This document shows, piece by piece, positions 11,182-23,100 of a stretch of 64,000 nucleotides of DNA. The position numbers and the translations under genes were made by a program. Source of the DNA: Linnemannia hyalina (lineage: Eukaryota; Mortierellomycota; Mortierellomycetes; Mortierellales; Mortierellaceae); the NCBI GenBank assembly GCA_019671135.1, contig JAHRHY010000006.1, positions 1,488,001 to 1,552,000 on the forward strand, given 5' to 3'. A model generated the notes under the pieces. The model did no database searches. It was not told the DNA's origin and was given only the letters and a program-made list of their open reading frames with translations. The stretch's first letter is position 1. Each line of letters starts with the position of its first letter.

Positions 11182-14082
11182 ATGAAATAGGCAAAACCCC
11201 TCCCCCAAACGCAAACGCGTCGAAAAATAAATTCCCATGCGATAAAAACAAACAAACAAAACAACAAAAAAAAAAAAAAAAAAAAAAAAAAAGCTTTGGG
11301 AAAGCAGTGCAAAATGGCGCCATTGCCCATTGCCAAGAAAAAGCAAGGCACGGCAGAGGAGGAGAGAGCGTGGGACGTGTGAATATGTTTGTATCGACCC
11401 TCGCTCTTTTTTTATCTCTCAGCCAGGACTGAAAAGAAGTATCATCTTACCGCTCTTTCAGTTTTTTCTTTGTGGGCATGATTGCCTTTATCGTAAAAAT
11501 GCGATGCATAACTAAGTTCAAAGCCAGGTCCACTCGACTCATTCTCTGGAGTCTGGAGGGTGTGGGCCTGTCTGAGCGTCTGAGACAAAGGTCGTGTGTG
11601 AGTTACGTGGAAATAAGAAATAAGAAACAAGAAACAAGTGCGTGTGCACAAAGTGAAAAGAGTTTACAAAAAAACGGGTGAGAAAAAAAAAAAGAGGTGA
11701 AAAATGAGGATTAAAACAAAAACGAGTTATGTGTAGTTTTTCTTTCGCTTCCCTCCCTTTCTTCGCTTACTCCCACCCTTCCTTCCTTCTTATCCTATCC
11801 CGCTTACCTTTTGTCCCACCCTGGGAGTTACTATTCTGGTTTTTTCTTTTTCAGCTTTCCCAATCCATGCTCCTTGCCTGTCCGTCTGCCTGCTGTACGC
11901 TATACGTTGTGATTCTTTGTGAAAGGAAGAAAAACGACCCCCAAAGAACGTGTTTTTGATAAAAATGCAAACGAAAAAAGTCTGGGCGCGGGATGGATAA
12001 GACGAAGAAGGACGAAAGAAGGAGCATCAGGCATGAGGATGAGCATTTTCAGCTTCTGTGGATTGTATTGTTGTACTCTTGCATGGGACAATGCGTAAAA
12101 ACAACAAACAATAACTACAAGGAAGAAAGGACATGGGTCTGCGACTTTTTTCTCAGTGCGGAGAATGATTATCTTGAACGACTGTTCCCTGACCCTGTAG
12201 TTGTAGCTGCAGTGTTGTCGCGGGTACGATTTTTTAGTTCCCTTCTTACTAACCTCAGGATGAGTATCTGTGGGCGCGACCCCAGCCGAGACGAGTCGGA
12301 ACCCCTGCTCCCTCCGCCCCTTCTTCGCAATAGTTTTAGAACGGGCCACATCTCCTCCTTGCTTTTCTATCGCTTCATTTGGCGCGCGCGGACTTAAAGA
12401 AGATTGAAAATAGATGTTGAGAAACGTTAGTCAGGGCCTAACAAGAGCAAAGGAAAGCAAAAGTGTGGTTAATCGATAATTGGGACGGGTGCATACCCAA
12501 GCAGGACTGGGCTTGGACCAGGCACATCTATATTTTTTTCTCTTTCATGCACTCCTGGCTGAGTGGCGAAAACAGAAGGGGGCGCGGAGGAGCAGGGAGG
12601 GAGACACCAAGTAGGAGCCCGGTCCATGTCCCTGGGTCTAATGGGAGGTGGTCGTGTTCGTTCTTATTCTTATTCGACGAATAGTACAGAACAATTGGTT
12701 CCTTCCTTCATTGCTCAACAAACATCTTTTTCTTTATTGTTGTTGCTTGCTGGTCCATGGTTGGAGTTCGGGTGTATCTATATGCCCATGAATGGATGGA
12801 TGGGTCATCAACACACACACAACTCCGACCCATTTCATGCTTTTTCAACCATGTCCCCAGTCGGCCGGCCAGCCAGCTAGCCAACAAACCAGAAAGCTAA
12901 CAAACCAAGTAGCCAAACATAGTAAAATGAGATTTCTTCCCATTTCTTAGGCAATGTATCTTTTTTTCCAGTGTCTGATGCTGTGCGCAATATTGGGCGC
13001 CCTCCACCATCACCCATTGTCCGCCCGTCCGCCCCAATTCACCCTGAAGGAAAAATGGGAGGAAGAAAACCGTTGCCGTTGTTGGTTTTTTTTATTGTTG
13101 TTGTTTGTCGTTACTATTGCGGTTATTTTCCATTATTTTTTTCTCCTTGTCAATCAAACAAAACCGTTGCACAAAGGACCTCAGCTTCCTATCGGCCCTT
13201 CCTCTATCCTCGCTTGTTTGTCGCACCATTTTTTGGTTGTTGTTTTTCATTTCTGTTTCCTTTCTCTTTTTTTTTTTTAGCGATATGAGTTAGTATGGGT
13301 CTGGACAAGAACTCGTATATCCCCAAGGAGTTGTTATCTTTGCGTATTTTCGCCTCTTCTTTCTGCACCTAGAGTGTGTGCCTCACTTCCCTTCCTTCTG
13401 CCTTCCAATGGTAAGGCGATGCGCCAGCAATGTAAACAAACAACCACTAGGCAAACAATCATGAAAAAGGTCAATGGGACGAAGGGATGGTTTATTTTCG
13501 CTTCTCAATTCAAAATAAAAAAAATAATGCAGGGATGGAGAAGGGAGAAGGATGCAAGCAAAGCTGCAATGAATGGGGTGAACACACGCACCGTATCTCG
13601 CTTTTGTCCCTCTCCCCTCCTCTCTTCCTTTCTTCCTCACTTCCCGCGGCACAAACTACAAATGCCGAGGACAATTGGGAAGAAAGAAGCCCAAAGAAAC
13701 GACGAATATCATTCACTCATTCATTCATTCATTGATTGTTCTGCTATGTCTCTGTCTACTTCATTTCAATCATATCTGCCATCTCTTTTTTCTTTTCCAA
13801 GTGCTCACCTTGTCCATGGTTCAGGACTATTACCTTTATTCCTCCTTCTTTCTCTCTTTCTTTTCTTCTTTCTTTCTTTATCCCTCTTCGCCTTCTCCTT
13901 CCCTCACTTCTTCTTTTTGTCCTTTCCCCCGCACTTCGCTTATATCCTTCAATTGCTCAACACGCACACACCATCCCTTGCCATACCATACTATCCATCC
14001 ACCAGAACATTCTCCCCTCGCTCTCCCACTTCTTCCGTCCCAAGCTTAAAATACACCCCATACACCCCTCCATATTCCAACC
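11182..14082. other. 2.9-kb intergenic region
   Basis: Holds the 3' region of the SFSWAP-like gene and the upstream region of the single-exon gene at 14083. An A run of about 29 lies at 11264-11292. A strongly pyrimidine-rich leader (about 13740-14080) precedes the next ATG, as is common upstream of fungal genes. The ORFs here are low-complexity and unconvincing. Confidence 0.6.
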
Positions 14083-15570
14083 ATGGTAACGGCAACTCCA
14101 ACCGCACCGAACTCCTTTAACAACAACAAGGCCCGAACAACCGCCACCCAGCTGGCCAAGTTGCGCTCACAACCCATCATCGTCGACCTCGATGCTATCC
14201 CCCCACCCACTTCCCCTTTACCCATCCCCAACGCTCCTTTATCTCCCATTATTCCGGTTGCCCGCACAGCTCCTCGCAAGTTATCCCAAGACAAAATATT
14301 CGCATCTCCCGCGCCCGCGCCTTGCTCGGGCTCGGGCTCGCTGCGGCCGCCACCAAGACCACGTTCTATCGTCTCTCACATGTCCCTCAGCAACCCTCCC
14401 TTAGAGAGCCTCCCGCCTGTGCCTGTCCTCCTCCACTCCAATGACAGCTATCTATCAAGCACTCCCACTAGTCCTACCAGTCCGACGGGTCCTTCGTTCT
14501 TTTCGGCGATATCCCCTCGTCTTGAAGGTATCCAGTGCTGCTCTCTCCCCTCTAGTGTGCTTCGGTCCGCAAGCATGGGTCGCGTATCTGAAACCGTCAA
14601 GTACAGGCCCGGCAGAAAGACCCGCACTGCCTCCAACATAGCCACCACCGGAGACAACATCCCCATTCAGAGCGAGAGGCAACGCGCGCGTATCGCTTCT
14701 GAAATGGCCGAGTCATTGGCAGTACCAGTACCCTGTGATAGCAGCTTGATGGTCAGCCTAGAGGAGCCAGTGAACAGAGTCGTTTCACCCATACCCATCG
14801 CTCGGGAAGAGAGCAAGGAGGCAGATGCCACCACAGTTAGTTTCACGGCACTTCCAGAACGTCCTATGTGCTGGACGGCGACCAGGTATTATGGTATCGA
14901 GTCGAGCATGCGTTGGCGCGAGGGAGTCGACCCGATCCAGAAGCGGTTCTCGTCCTCGAACGGTTCGTGGCGGTGTCAAGACCGGTTTGCGGTGTTTTTC
15001 CGTCCTGGAGATGACATTGGACCAGACCAGGTTGTGAAGAAGACCTTTTGGAGCGAAGCCTGGCCATATCCCATCGAGACCATCCTGTACGGTACCACAG
15101 CAACGACATCCACCCCATCCTCCACAACAACAGCTTCCACCACAGCCATCGCCGCCAGTAGCAGCAAGAACGGTGGGCTGAATCGGTATTCTTCAACGAG
15201 GGGCATGGAGACGAGTGAAGGAGAGCGGACAGGTGGTTATCGGTCAGACCATGAGGGTGACCGGCAGATCTCGCGTGGAAGGACGGGTTCTCGCCAGTAC
15301 TCGGCCGGCGAGAATGTGCTGAAGACGGCGGCGTCGTTCCCTTCGAGTGGCCGCAGCCGCGATCCGCGGTATATTACGTCGGAGGGCGTCTCGAAGATTG
15401 CCAAGGTGACGATTCCGATGCCGGATGTGGCGATTGACCAGATGGAGTTGGTCAAGGCGCCGGTCAAGGTTGAGCTGTGTATCTATATTCTCGAATCCCC
15501 TCTCCGCGTGAACGCGACCGCGACGCTCCTGGGCAGGACTGTTGAAGGCACGACGGAGCTCTACGTTTAG
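14083..15570 (+). CDS. Hypothetical protein, 495 aa, single exon
   Basis: The family is not recognised. The ATG at 14083 sits in a good context (aaccATGG) after a pyrimidine-rich leader, and the frame stays open for 495 codons to TAG. Residues 1 to about 250 are Pro/Ser/Thr-rich and probably disordered (for example STPTSPTSPTGPSFFS). A more ordered, aromatic-rich block follows at about 262-335 (MCWTATRYYG, SMRWREGVDP, RCQDRFAVFFRPGDDIG, TFWSEAWPYPIE). After a Ser/Thr/Gly linker, a second hydrophobic block closes the protein at about 440-495 (SKIAKVTIPMPDVAI; VKVELCIYILESPLR). The two blocks may form one beta-rich domain split by a disordered insert; that is inference. No signal peptide or membrane segment is seen. 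AATAAA-like sequence follows the stop near 15581. Confidence 0.7.
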   Translation: MVTATPTAPNSFNNNKARTTATQLAKLRSQPIIVDLDAIPPPTSPLPIPNAPLSPIIPVARTAPRKLSQDKIFASPAPAPCSGSGSLRPPPRPRSIVSHMSLSNPPLESLPPVPVLLHSNDSYLSSTPTSPTSPTGPSFFSAISPRLEGIQCCSLPSSVLRSASMGRVSETVKYRPGRKTRTASNIATTGDNIPIQSERQRARIASEMAESLAVPVPCDSSLMVSLEEPVNRVVSPIPIAREESKEADATTVSFTALPERPMCWTATRYYGIESSMRWREGVDPIQKRFSSSNGSWRCQDRFAVFFRPGDDIGPDQVVKKTFWSEAWPYPIETILYGTTATTSTPSSTTTASTTAIAASSSKNGGLNRYSSTRGMETSEGERTGGYRSDHEGDRQISRGRTGSRQYSAGENVLKTAASFPSSGRSRDPRYITSEGVSKIAKVTIPMPDVAIDQMELVKAPVKVELCIYILESPLRVNATATLLGRTVEGTTELYV

Positions 15571-15881
15571 TTTTTTTGTCAAAATAAATATAGGCAAAGA
15601 CACGAGTAAGTAAGAGTGTATCATACAAGCTGTACTTAAAGTGCACTAAGTCAAAGAGAGAGGAGAGAAGGGACATCGTTAGTGTGCATTGCCCAGCAGC
15701 AAAAAAACACCATGAGATGAGCGGAGATGGGGTGTTTCCCACGGTGCTCTCTGAAAACGAGGGGCGGTCTTGGCGTCTCTCTGTCTCGTGTCTCCCTTTC
15801 TTTTCTGTTGTTCATTTTCTTCTTTCGTTTCTATTTCTTCGACTTTTTTCTCCTCTACTCCACCCTTCAAACCCCCATACC
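15571..15881. other. Short spacer / aminopeptidase leader
   Basis: 311 bp with the 3' region of the preceding gene and a pyrimidine-rich leader (15775-15870) just before the aminopeptidase ATG. No gene seen. Confidence 0.6.
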
Positions 15882-18800
15882 ATGGACCCCCACGCAGGAA
15901 CAGGACGCGTAGTCCTCCCAACAAACGTCCGACCAACCCACTACGATCTTACCCTCACCCCGGACCTGACCACTTTCAACTTTTACGGACATGTCCTCAT
16001 CAACCTCGACATCAACAAACCCACCACCGCCATCACCCTCAACTCCAACGAGCTCGACCTCATCTCTGCAAAACTCACCAACCTCGCCCTCAAAACCGAA
16101 TCCAGGTAAAAACTTTACTTTCATATTCTGTTTTGCTCTCTGGCACTCCTGTTTGTTATTTCATGGGTCGACGGCTGACTCGCCATTTACGTCTGCGCGT
16201 CGTTTGTTATTGTTGCGCCGATATATAGCCAGAATGCGACGGACATTACGCTTGACAAGGACAACGAGACGGCGACGTTGGTGTTTGCGGACGAGCTCCA
16301 GCCTGGATCGACCGCAGTGTTGCACATCGTCTTCAAGGGTGTTCTGAACGAGAGCATGAACGGATTCTACCGAAGCTCGTTCAAGGACGATGCTGGCAAG
16401 ACCCACTACATTGCCACTACCCAGTTCGAAGCCACAGATGCTCGCAAGGCATTCCCTTGCTGGGACGAGGTACCTTGAGCGAGAGATAGGGCTCTTTCGG
16501 GGTTGAGTGTGGTTTTTTTTTTGTATCTATGCCGACATCTGTTGGGGATAATGGACTAATATGGACCTGTTTTCTCTTTGTTTTTGCTCATGTTTAGCCT
16601 GCTATCAAGGCTACGTTTGATGTGACCCTGCGCGTGCCTACAGACCTTGTTGCCCTTTCGAACATGAACGTCATCTCGGAGAAGGATGTTAGACACAGTG
16701 GAAATGTTAAAGGCGACTCGACCCAGAAAGGAGACGTTCCTTCAGCTCAAAAGGGCGACGCCCCTTCCGCACAGAAAGGGGATGTGCCTTCCGCACAGAA
16801 AGGAGATGTGCCGTCCGCACAGAAAGGAGATGTTCCTTCGACACAAAAAGGAGATGTTCCTTCGACACAGAAGGGTGACGTGCCTTCCACACAGAAAGGA
16901 GACGTGCCCTCAACCCAGAAGGGAGACGTGCCCTCAACCCAGAAAGGAGACGTGCCTTCAACACAAAAGGGAGACGTTCCCTCTGCACAGAAGGGCGACG
17001 TTCCTTCAACCCAGAAGGGCGACGTTCCTTCAACCCAGAAGGGCGACGTTCCTTCAACCCAGAAGGGCGACGTTCCTTCAACCCAGAAGGGCGACACTGT
17101 CGACAGCTCATTGAGACCACTCAAGGAAGTCAAGTTTGCTACCACGCCAGTGATGAGCACCTACGTAAGTCCCTTGGTTCCAGATTGACCACCGACGTCG
17201 ATGCACTGACCCACTTTTTTTTCAAGCAAACGTCAACTGACCCTTGACTTTTTCTTTGGCATGATAGCTGGTGGCGTTTATTGTCGGTAAGTTTGAGTAC
17301 ATCGAGACCGTGACCAAGAACTTGCCCAAGCCCATTACCTGCCGTGTTTATGTTCTGCCAGGGAAAACCGAGGAGGCCGAGTTTGCCCTGTCAGTGACCC
17401 CTCTTGCACTCGAGTACTTTACCGAGCTGTTTGGTGTGGCCTATCCTCTGCCCAAGATGGATCTTATCACCATCCCTGACTTTGAATCAGGCGCCATGGA
17501 GAACTGGGGTCTTGTCACCTATCGCTCCATCCGCCTCCTGTTCAACGAAAAGACCAGCGATCTCAGCTACAAGCGCCACATTGCCGTAAGTTAAAAACAC
17601 CCTAAAAAAATGAGTGGCTATCTAAGGATGCAAGAAAATGATATCTAACCGGTTATTCGTCTTGTTGACAATATGCCATACATATAGTACACTATTTGCC
17701 ACGAGATTGCTCATCAGTGGTTTGGAAACCTGGTCACGATGGATTGGTGGGATTACCTCTGGCTGAACGAAGGGTTCGCCACCTGGGTCGGCAACTTGGC
17801 TGTGTCAAAGTTCTTCCCCGAGTGGGACAACTGGTCCTACTTTATTGCCGATGGATTCCAGATGGGTTTGGCTTTGGACGGACTCAGGAGCAGCCACCCC
17901 ATTGAGGTCCCCTGCAAGCACCCACATGAGATCCACCAGATCTTTGACGCCATCAGCTACTACAAGGGAGCCTCTTGCATCCGTATGCTGAGCTCGTATC
18001 TTGGTCTGGATGTGTTCCTGGAGGGCATTCGCATCTACATCAAGAAGCACGCCTACAAGAACACCAGCACTGAGGACCTCTGGGCAGCTTTGAGTGAGGC
18101 TTCGGGTGTCAATGTTGGCCAGTTCATGAATGCATGGATCAAGCAAGTCGGCGTAAGTTGGAGACCTTCGCAATAGTACTAACAGGATCACTATCGAACG
18201 TCTTTCACCTTGATTTTATGAGCTTAAATCAATAGGCTGACTTGTATTCAATTGTCTTTCTCATTAGTACCCTGTTGTTGATGTCGAGGAGGATGCTGAT
18301 GCCAGCACGTTGACCTTCAAGCAGTCCAGATACCTGTCGTCGGGAGATCTTTCGGCGGATGAGAACACCTCGCGCTGGACCATTCCCCTGGGAATCGAGC
18401 CCGCCCCAACTGACAGCAAGACTAAATCGGCCATGTTGACAGACGAGTCGGTCACTTTTAAGCTGGAGAAAGGTGGACACTACAAGGTCAACTCCAAGTA
18501 CAATGGATTCTTCCGCACCGCCTACCCTGCTGCTGCTTTGACCCGCATCAGCCAGTCCATCAAGGCCAAGGACCCTCTCTTCACTTCGGATGACCGTGTT
18601 GGTCTTTTGGCTGATTTGGGTGCATTGAGTAAGAGTGGCCATATCAAGACAAGCTCTCTTTTGGAACTGTTGGAGTCGTTTGAGGATGAGGATCAGTATG
18701 TCGTCTGGGTGGCTATTGCCGAGCGCGTCAACGTCCTGTCGTCGGTCTTTTACCAACAACCCGAAGATTTCCAGCAGGCGCTTCAAAAGTTCCAACGCAA

Positions 18801-19603
18801 GCTGTTCTCCAGGGCGGCTGCAAGGTTAGGATGGGAGACACAGGCATCAGATGACTACCGCTCGACTCTTCTTCGCAAGCTTGTGGTCACCAATGCTGGA
18901 TGTGCTGGAGATGATGCTGTGGTGAAGGAGGCTCAGAAGCGATTTGCATTGTATGTTGGCGGAGACGCCAAGGCTCTTAACCAGAACCTGCAGAGCGCCG
19001 CCTTTGAGATTGTGGTTTTGCACGGAGAGGAAGCCGACTTTGAGAAGGTGCTGAAGTGCTGGCGCGAGGCGACTGCTACGGATCAGAAACTGGGAGCCAT
19101 TGGAGCCTTGGCAACTGTCCGTCACCCTGCCCTTGTCCAGCAGTTGCTTAAGCTTGCGACTTCTGAGGAAGTCAGGCCCCAGGATATCACCTATGTCTTG
19201 GCCGGGTAAGAAATAAGATGGAAGTTCTTTGAATGTTGGAATGATGAATGTAAATCGATGTATCGCTAACAATGTGTTTATCTTTCCTTGTAATAGATTG
19301 TCGCGTAACACTACGAGTCGCCATGCGCTGTGGGACTTTATCAAGGAGAATTGGGACATGTTGACCAAGAGATATGTGGGCTCGATGGCGTTGCTGGGCA
19401 ATATTGTGAAGGCAGGAGTGGGTCGATTCGCGAGTGAGGAGATGGCGCAGGATTGCGAAAAGTTCTTTGAGGGCAAGAATGTCAATGATATTTCGCGTCC
19501 TATTGCGCAGAGTCTTGAGGTGATCCGGTCGAATGCCAAGTGGGTTGCCCGCGATGCTGAGGATGTGCGTGAATGGTTCTCGTCCAAGGGTTACCTTGCC
19601 TAA
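15882..19603 (+). CDS. M1-family zinc aminopeptidase with an internal peptide-repeat insert
   Basis: Predicted 1019-aa aminopeptidase of the puromycin-sensitive / yeast Ape2-Aap1 type, which removes N-terminal residues from peptides. Exons: 15882-16105, 16229-16469, 16598-17164, 17268-17585, 17688-18152, 18268-19205, 19297-19603. The exopeptidase motif GAMENWG lies near residue 418. The zinc site is HEIAH (His455, His459) with the third ligand Glu478 in WLNEGFA, the correct 18-residue spacing. A C-terminal ERAP1-like helical domain follows, ending WFSSKGYLA. No signal peptide is seen, so it is probably cytosolic. Family members are about 860-900 aa; the excess is mostly an 8-residue repeat inserted between RVPTDLVALSNMNVISE and VMSTYLVAFIVGKFEY, a loop before the catalytic domain. 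The reading frame is intact through the repeat. Confidence 0.94.
16724..17095 (+). repeat. 24-bp coding minisatellite in the aminopeptidase (15.5 units)
   Basis: Fifteen full units and one partial unit encode QKGDVPS followed by T or A. Units 1-4 and 11 end in Ala, and unit 2 has Ala in place of Val. The last four to five units are identical at DNA level, while earlier ones differ at silent sites, so expansion or homogenisation looks most recent at the 3' end. The unit length is a multiple of three, so copy-number change keeps the frame. The long open frames on the other strand and in other frames here are repeat by-products. Confidence 0.97.
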
Positions 19604-20186
19604 AGCGGGTGGAGTGCAATGTCTGTCTATATTGGAACAACAAGGTATTCATAAATAAAAACAAATAGCTGTACTAAACATGGGGTACATATGTTTTCTT
19701 CTTTATGTTTCTCTGTCTCTTTCTCCCTCTTCCTTCTCTTTCTTCTTCTTCTCCCTTTCGCCACTTCCCTTTCGTCCTTTACTGCCAACATACACTCCAT
19801 ATACGTCCTGACTTGATTTGAGGCTGTCTGTCCGTTTATTCCTCTACCTGCCTGTTTGTCCCTGTCCCGAGATACGCCACCGCATCATATTGGACAAGCC
19901 CACCCCGCCCATCCCATCCTATCCCATCCATCCCATCCCCCTTCACGCCTTCACTCCGTGGGTCTGGTGGGGCTGTTTGCTGTTTCTTTGTTGCACAACC
20001 ATTCAAAACGAGAACCCTTCTCTGCCCTTTTTTTTTTATTTATTTGCCGTTTCTTCCCTTTTTCTCGATTCCATCTTCCTTACACAAAGTCTCCGCCAAC
20101 AGACAATCACCCTCGTTTTCCTCCCCAGAGCTCATATTTCACACTCCACATTCATTCATTTACACCTGACAAACACCAAATCAACC
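19604..20186. other. Spacer between aminopeptidase and exportin genes
   Basis: 583 bp. It holds AATAAA-like sequence near 19652 after the aminopeptidase stop, then long C/T-rich stretches and a leader up to the exportin ATG. No gene seen. Confidence 0.6.
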
Positions 20187-23100
20187 ATGGATGCCCTCGA
20201 CCACCTCCTGGCCGAGTTCTTCGCGCCAACTACACAGCCCGACCGAAAAAAGACTATCGGTAAGCACAATAAACACAACGCACTCAGACTCATCAGGGTC
20301 TACACTCGCACTTGCCCATCTTGAAATGTCAATGCCTTTTTTTTTGGCTCTCCCTTCTTTTCTCCTTTCGATCTCCAGGCTGACCATGAAACCCATAATA
20401 TTACGCTCTATTCTTACAACCCCACCCTCTCACCCGCAAAAATAACGTGGGTATTTTATTTTGCTCTCTTCATTGACTCGTTAGAGGCCCAGCTGGACTC
20501 TCAACGGCTATCCTTGGATGATTGTCGATACATGCTCACAAATGCCCGGTCGGATTACCTCGCCTGGTTTGCTGCATCCCAGTTTCAAAAGAGAATCCAG
20601 GAAGACTGGGCTGCCCTCGACCCCGCTCTCCAGCATGCCAATCGATCTTTCTTGCTCCAATTCCTGCAACAGCACTTTGGACCAAGGACTGGCTCCAATC
20701 TCTCGTCCGGGCTAGGAGGAGGCATCGGAATGAAATCAGCTTCAGGAGGACAAGGAGGACAAGGAGGAGGAGGAGACATACCAACTTCAGGGGTAGGAGC
20801 AACAGCACCCACACACAGCTTCTCGCCCTTTGTCCTCAATAAGGTTGTCCAGCTCGTCACCGATGTTGCCATTCTGGACTGGCCAGATCGGTTTCAGGAC
20901 CTGTTCTCAGAGATCCACAGACTCATCCAAAGCAAGAACAACAACCATGCCCTCCTCGGATGGACTCTGCTCGAGGCTGTCGTTCAGGAATTCGAGGGCA
21001 CCTGTCCTTCACGCTCATCTCACCGGACCCATCTGACACTCTCTCAACACAGGCGATATCTCTGGGAACACTTCAAGGAGCAAGTGCCGGATCTCTTAAC
21101 CCTCATCGTCCAACACCTCGACGCATGCTACAACAAGACATTGGTCGCACCTCTTTCGACAGAGGCACCCGCGCCCTCCCCTGTGGAACATTCTATTTGG
21201 GGCACATCTAGTTTTGGGAGACGACCCAGCACCGTTGCTGCTTCACACCTACTGTCGCCACTCGTGCAAATGAATGGCTCTTTCCAAAACTCGCTTTCAG
21301 GATCAAGGGCAGTCCCGGGATCCATGAGCAGTGGCTTCATGTCTTCAACCCCTCACGGGGGCCCCACTGACCAAAGTGCATCGCACTCTTACGGAAAATC
21401 GCCCACCACCGTGCTGCGCAAGTCGCTGAACCAGTTCCTGGGCGATCCCACCAACAACTCAACTTCGCATCCCCACAGCCAGGACCCCAGCAACCAATGG
21501 AGCTCGGCGCAGTCACCTGTTGGATCCAGCCTTTTCTTGAACCATGCACGGCAAAGGATGGGCTCCATCAGTGAGTTGGGACAGATGGCCATGAGGAGGA
21601 GCTCCATCAATGCTGCGGCGAGGATGGAGAGCAGACGGGGTTCGATGGAAACCACGTTTGTCAGCGGGAGCAAGATGGACTCTCACACACGCAAGACATG
21701 TATGTTGGCGCTCAAGAGTCTTACAATACTGCTATCGTGTCCTGGACTGGATCCTCGTCAACTGTCGTTCTCAGCATCTATCACGATGGTTCTCAAGTTT
21801 TCGACCCTACATCAGAACAAGACGGTCGATTTGGGCATCTTGGCGCTGAGTTGTTTGAACGGATTGGTAGCTAGACCAGGATTTCTAGCAGTCAACCAGG
21901 AAGCACTTACGATGGCCGTGAGAACCATCGCCGACCTTATCCGATACTTTAACGAGGTCAAGGATGGAATCGACGATATTGATGAGAGGTATGCGAAACA
22001 AACTGTGGCGTCTTTTTGATACTTCAAGGGTGATTATTTTGTTCTGACCAAACAACGTGCATCCGTTTCCTTCCATTTCAATAGCTACCTCCAAATGTTT
22101 ATGCACTTTGTATCCTTGTTTTGCACACTGTCGCACTTGGAACGAGCCGAAACTGTTCTAGGGCTCTCTGTGCCAGATTTCCTCCTGTCATTTGCACGAT
22201 TCACCTTGGAAAAGGTAACCAGCGCGTACCAGGCTTGACTCGATCAACTATGCCGTACCTTCTTCAAGAATGTTAATGAACCTCCTCCTTCTTTTCCTTT
22301 GCTCTGTGAATAGGTCTCTGTTGATTATTTAAAGTCGTGCATGGATATCTGGAAATCACTCTTGGACGCCATTATTCACGCTGCATCGGACATTCCTCGA
22401 CCTATACCCGCTCAAAACCCTCTGCGTCGGATGCAAGGACCGACACTGTATTTTATGTCCGCATTGGTAGAAAAGTTTTACAAAATGAAAGGAGCGACGC
22501 GGTCCGAAGACGCGTTTTCTACATTCGAAGTCGAAGACGAGGAAGACTTGGAAGAGTTAACAGAGCTTGTTGAGAGCTTTGTTGGCCTTGTCGGCGAAGT
22601 CTTCACCGAGGAAGTCATCGAGATGCTGGTAAGCTGCGGCTCTTGATATTTGATCGACCTTTTCCATGTTGTTGCCACGATGCTGACATTGATTTATACT
22701 TCTTGTTTCTAGGATCCTTTACTCAAATCGCAACTTGGATTGTATGCAGAGCGGGAAATCGACGAATGCAAAACGGTATGCATTCACGCTTGGACCATTA
22801 CACGTTGACAGTCTTTCAAGCAAGTTTGGTTCGCGCTGCTAACGTTAATCATTTTGTATCTTCTAGCTGCCAGTGACGTTAGGGATCTTATCAAGGGTGG
22901 CGTACAACTTTTTGCAGAACTTTGAGCCAAGACGTGAATACACGTCTAATCTTATGATCTATCTGACAAGGATGACCAAGCTATCGATCGAACATTACAT
23001 TGTTGCCATCGGAGGAGCAGCACGTCCAGGAAAAGACGAAGTGGAACTCACAGGCTCAATGTAAGGACTATATCTCTCTCGATGTCGCGCAAATGACAGC

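Noticed and set aside
13374..14120. 248-codon plus-strand frame upstream of the gene at 14083
   Set aside because: Ser/Leu/Phe-rich translation of a pyrimidine-rich leader, out of frame with the convincing gene that starts at 14083.
16707..17160. Long open frames in other frames and on the minus strand over the aminopeptidase
   Set aside because: A 24-bp repeat without stops in any frame leaves several frames open automatically; only the plus-strand frame continues into conserved enzyme sequence.
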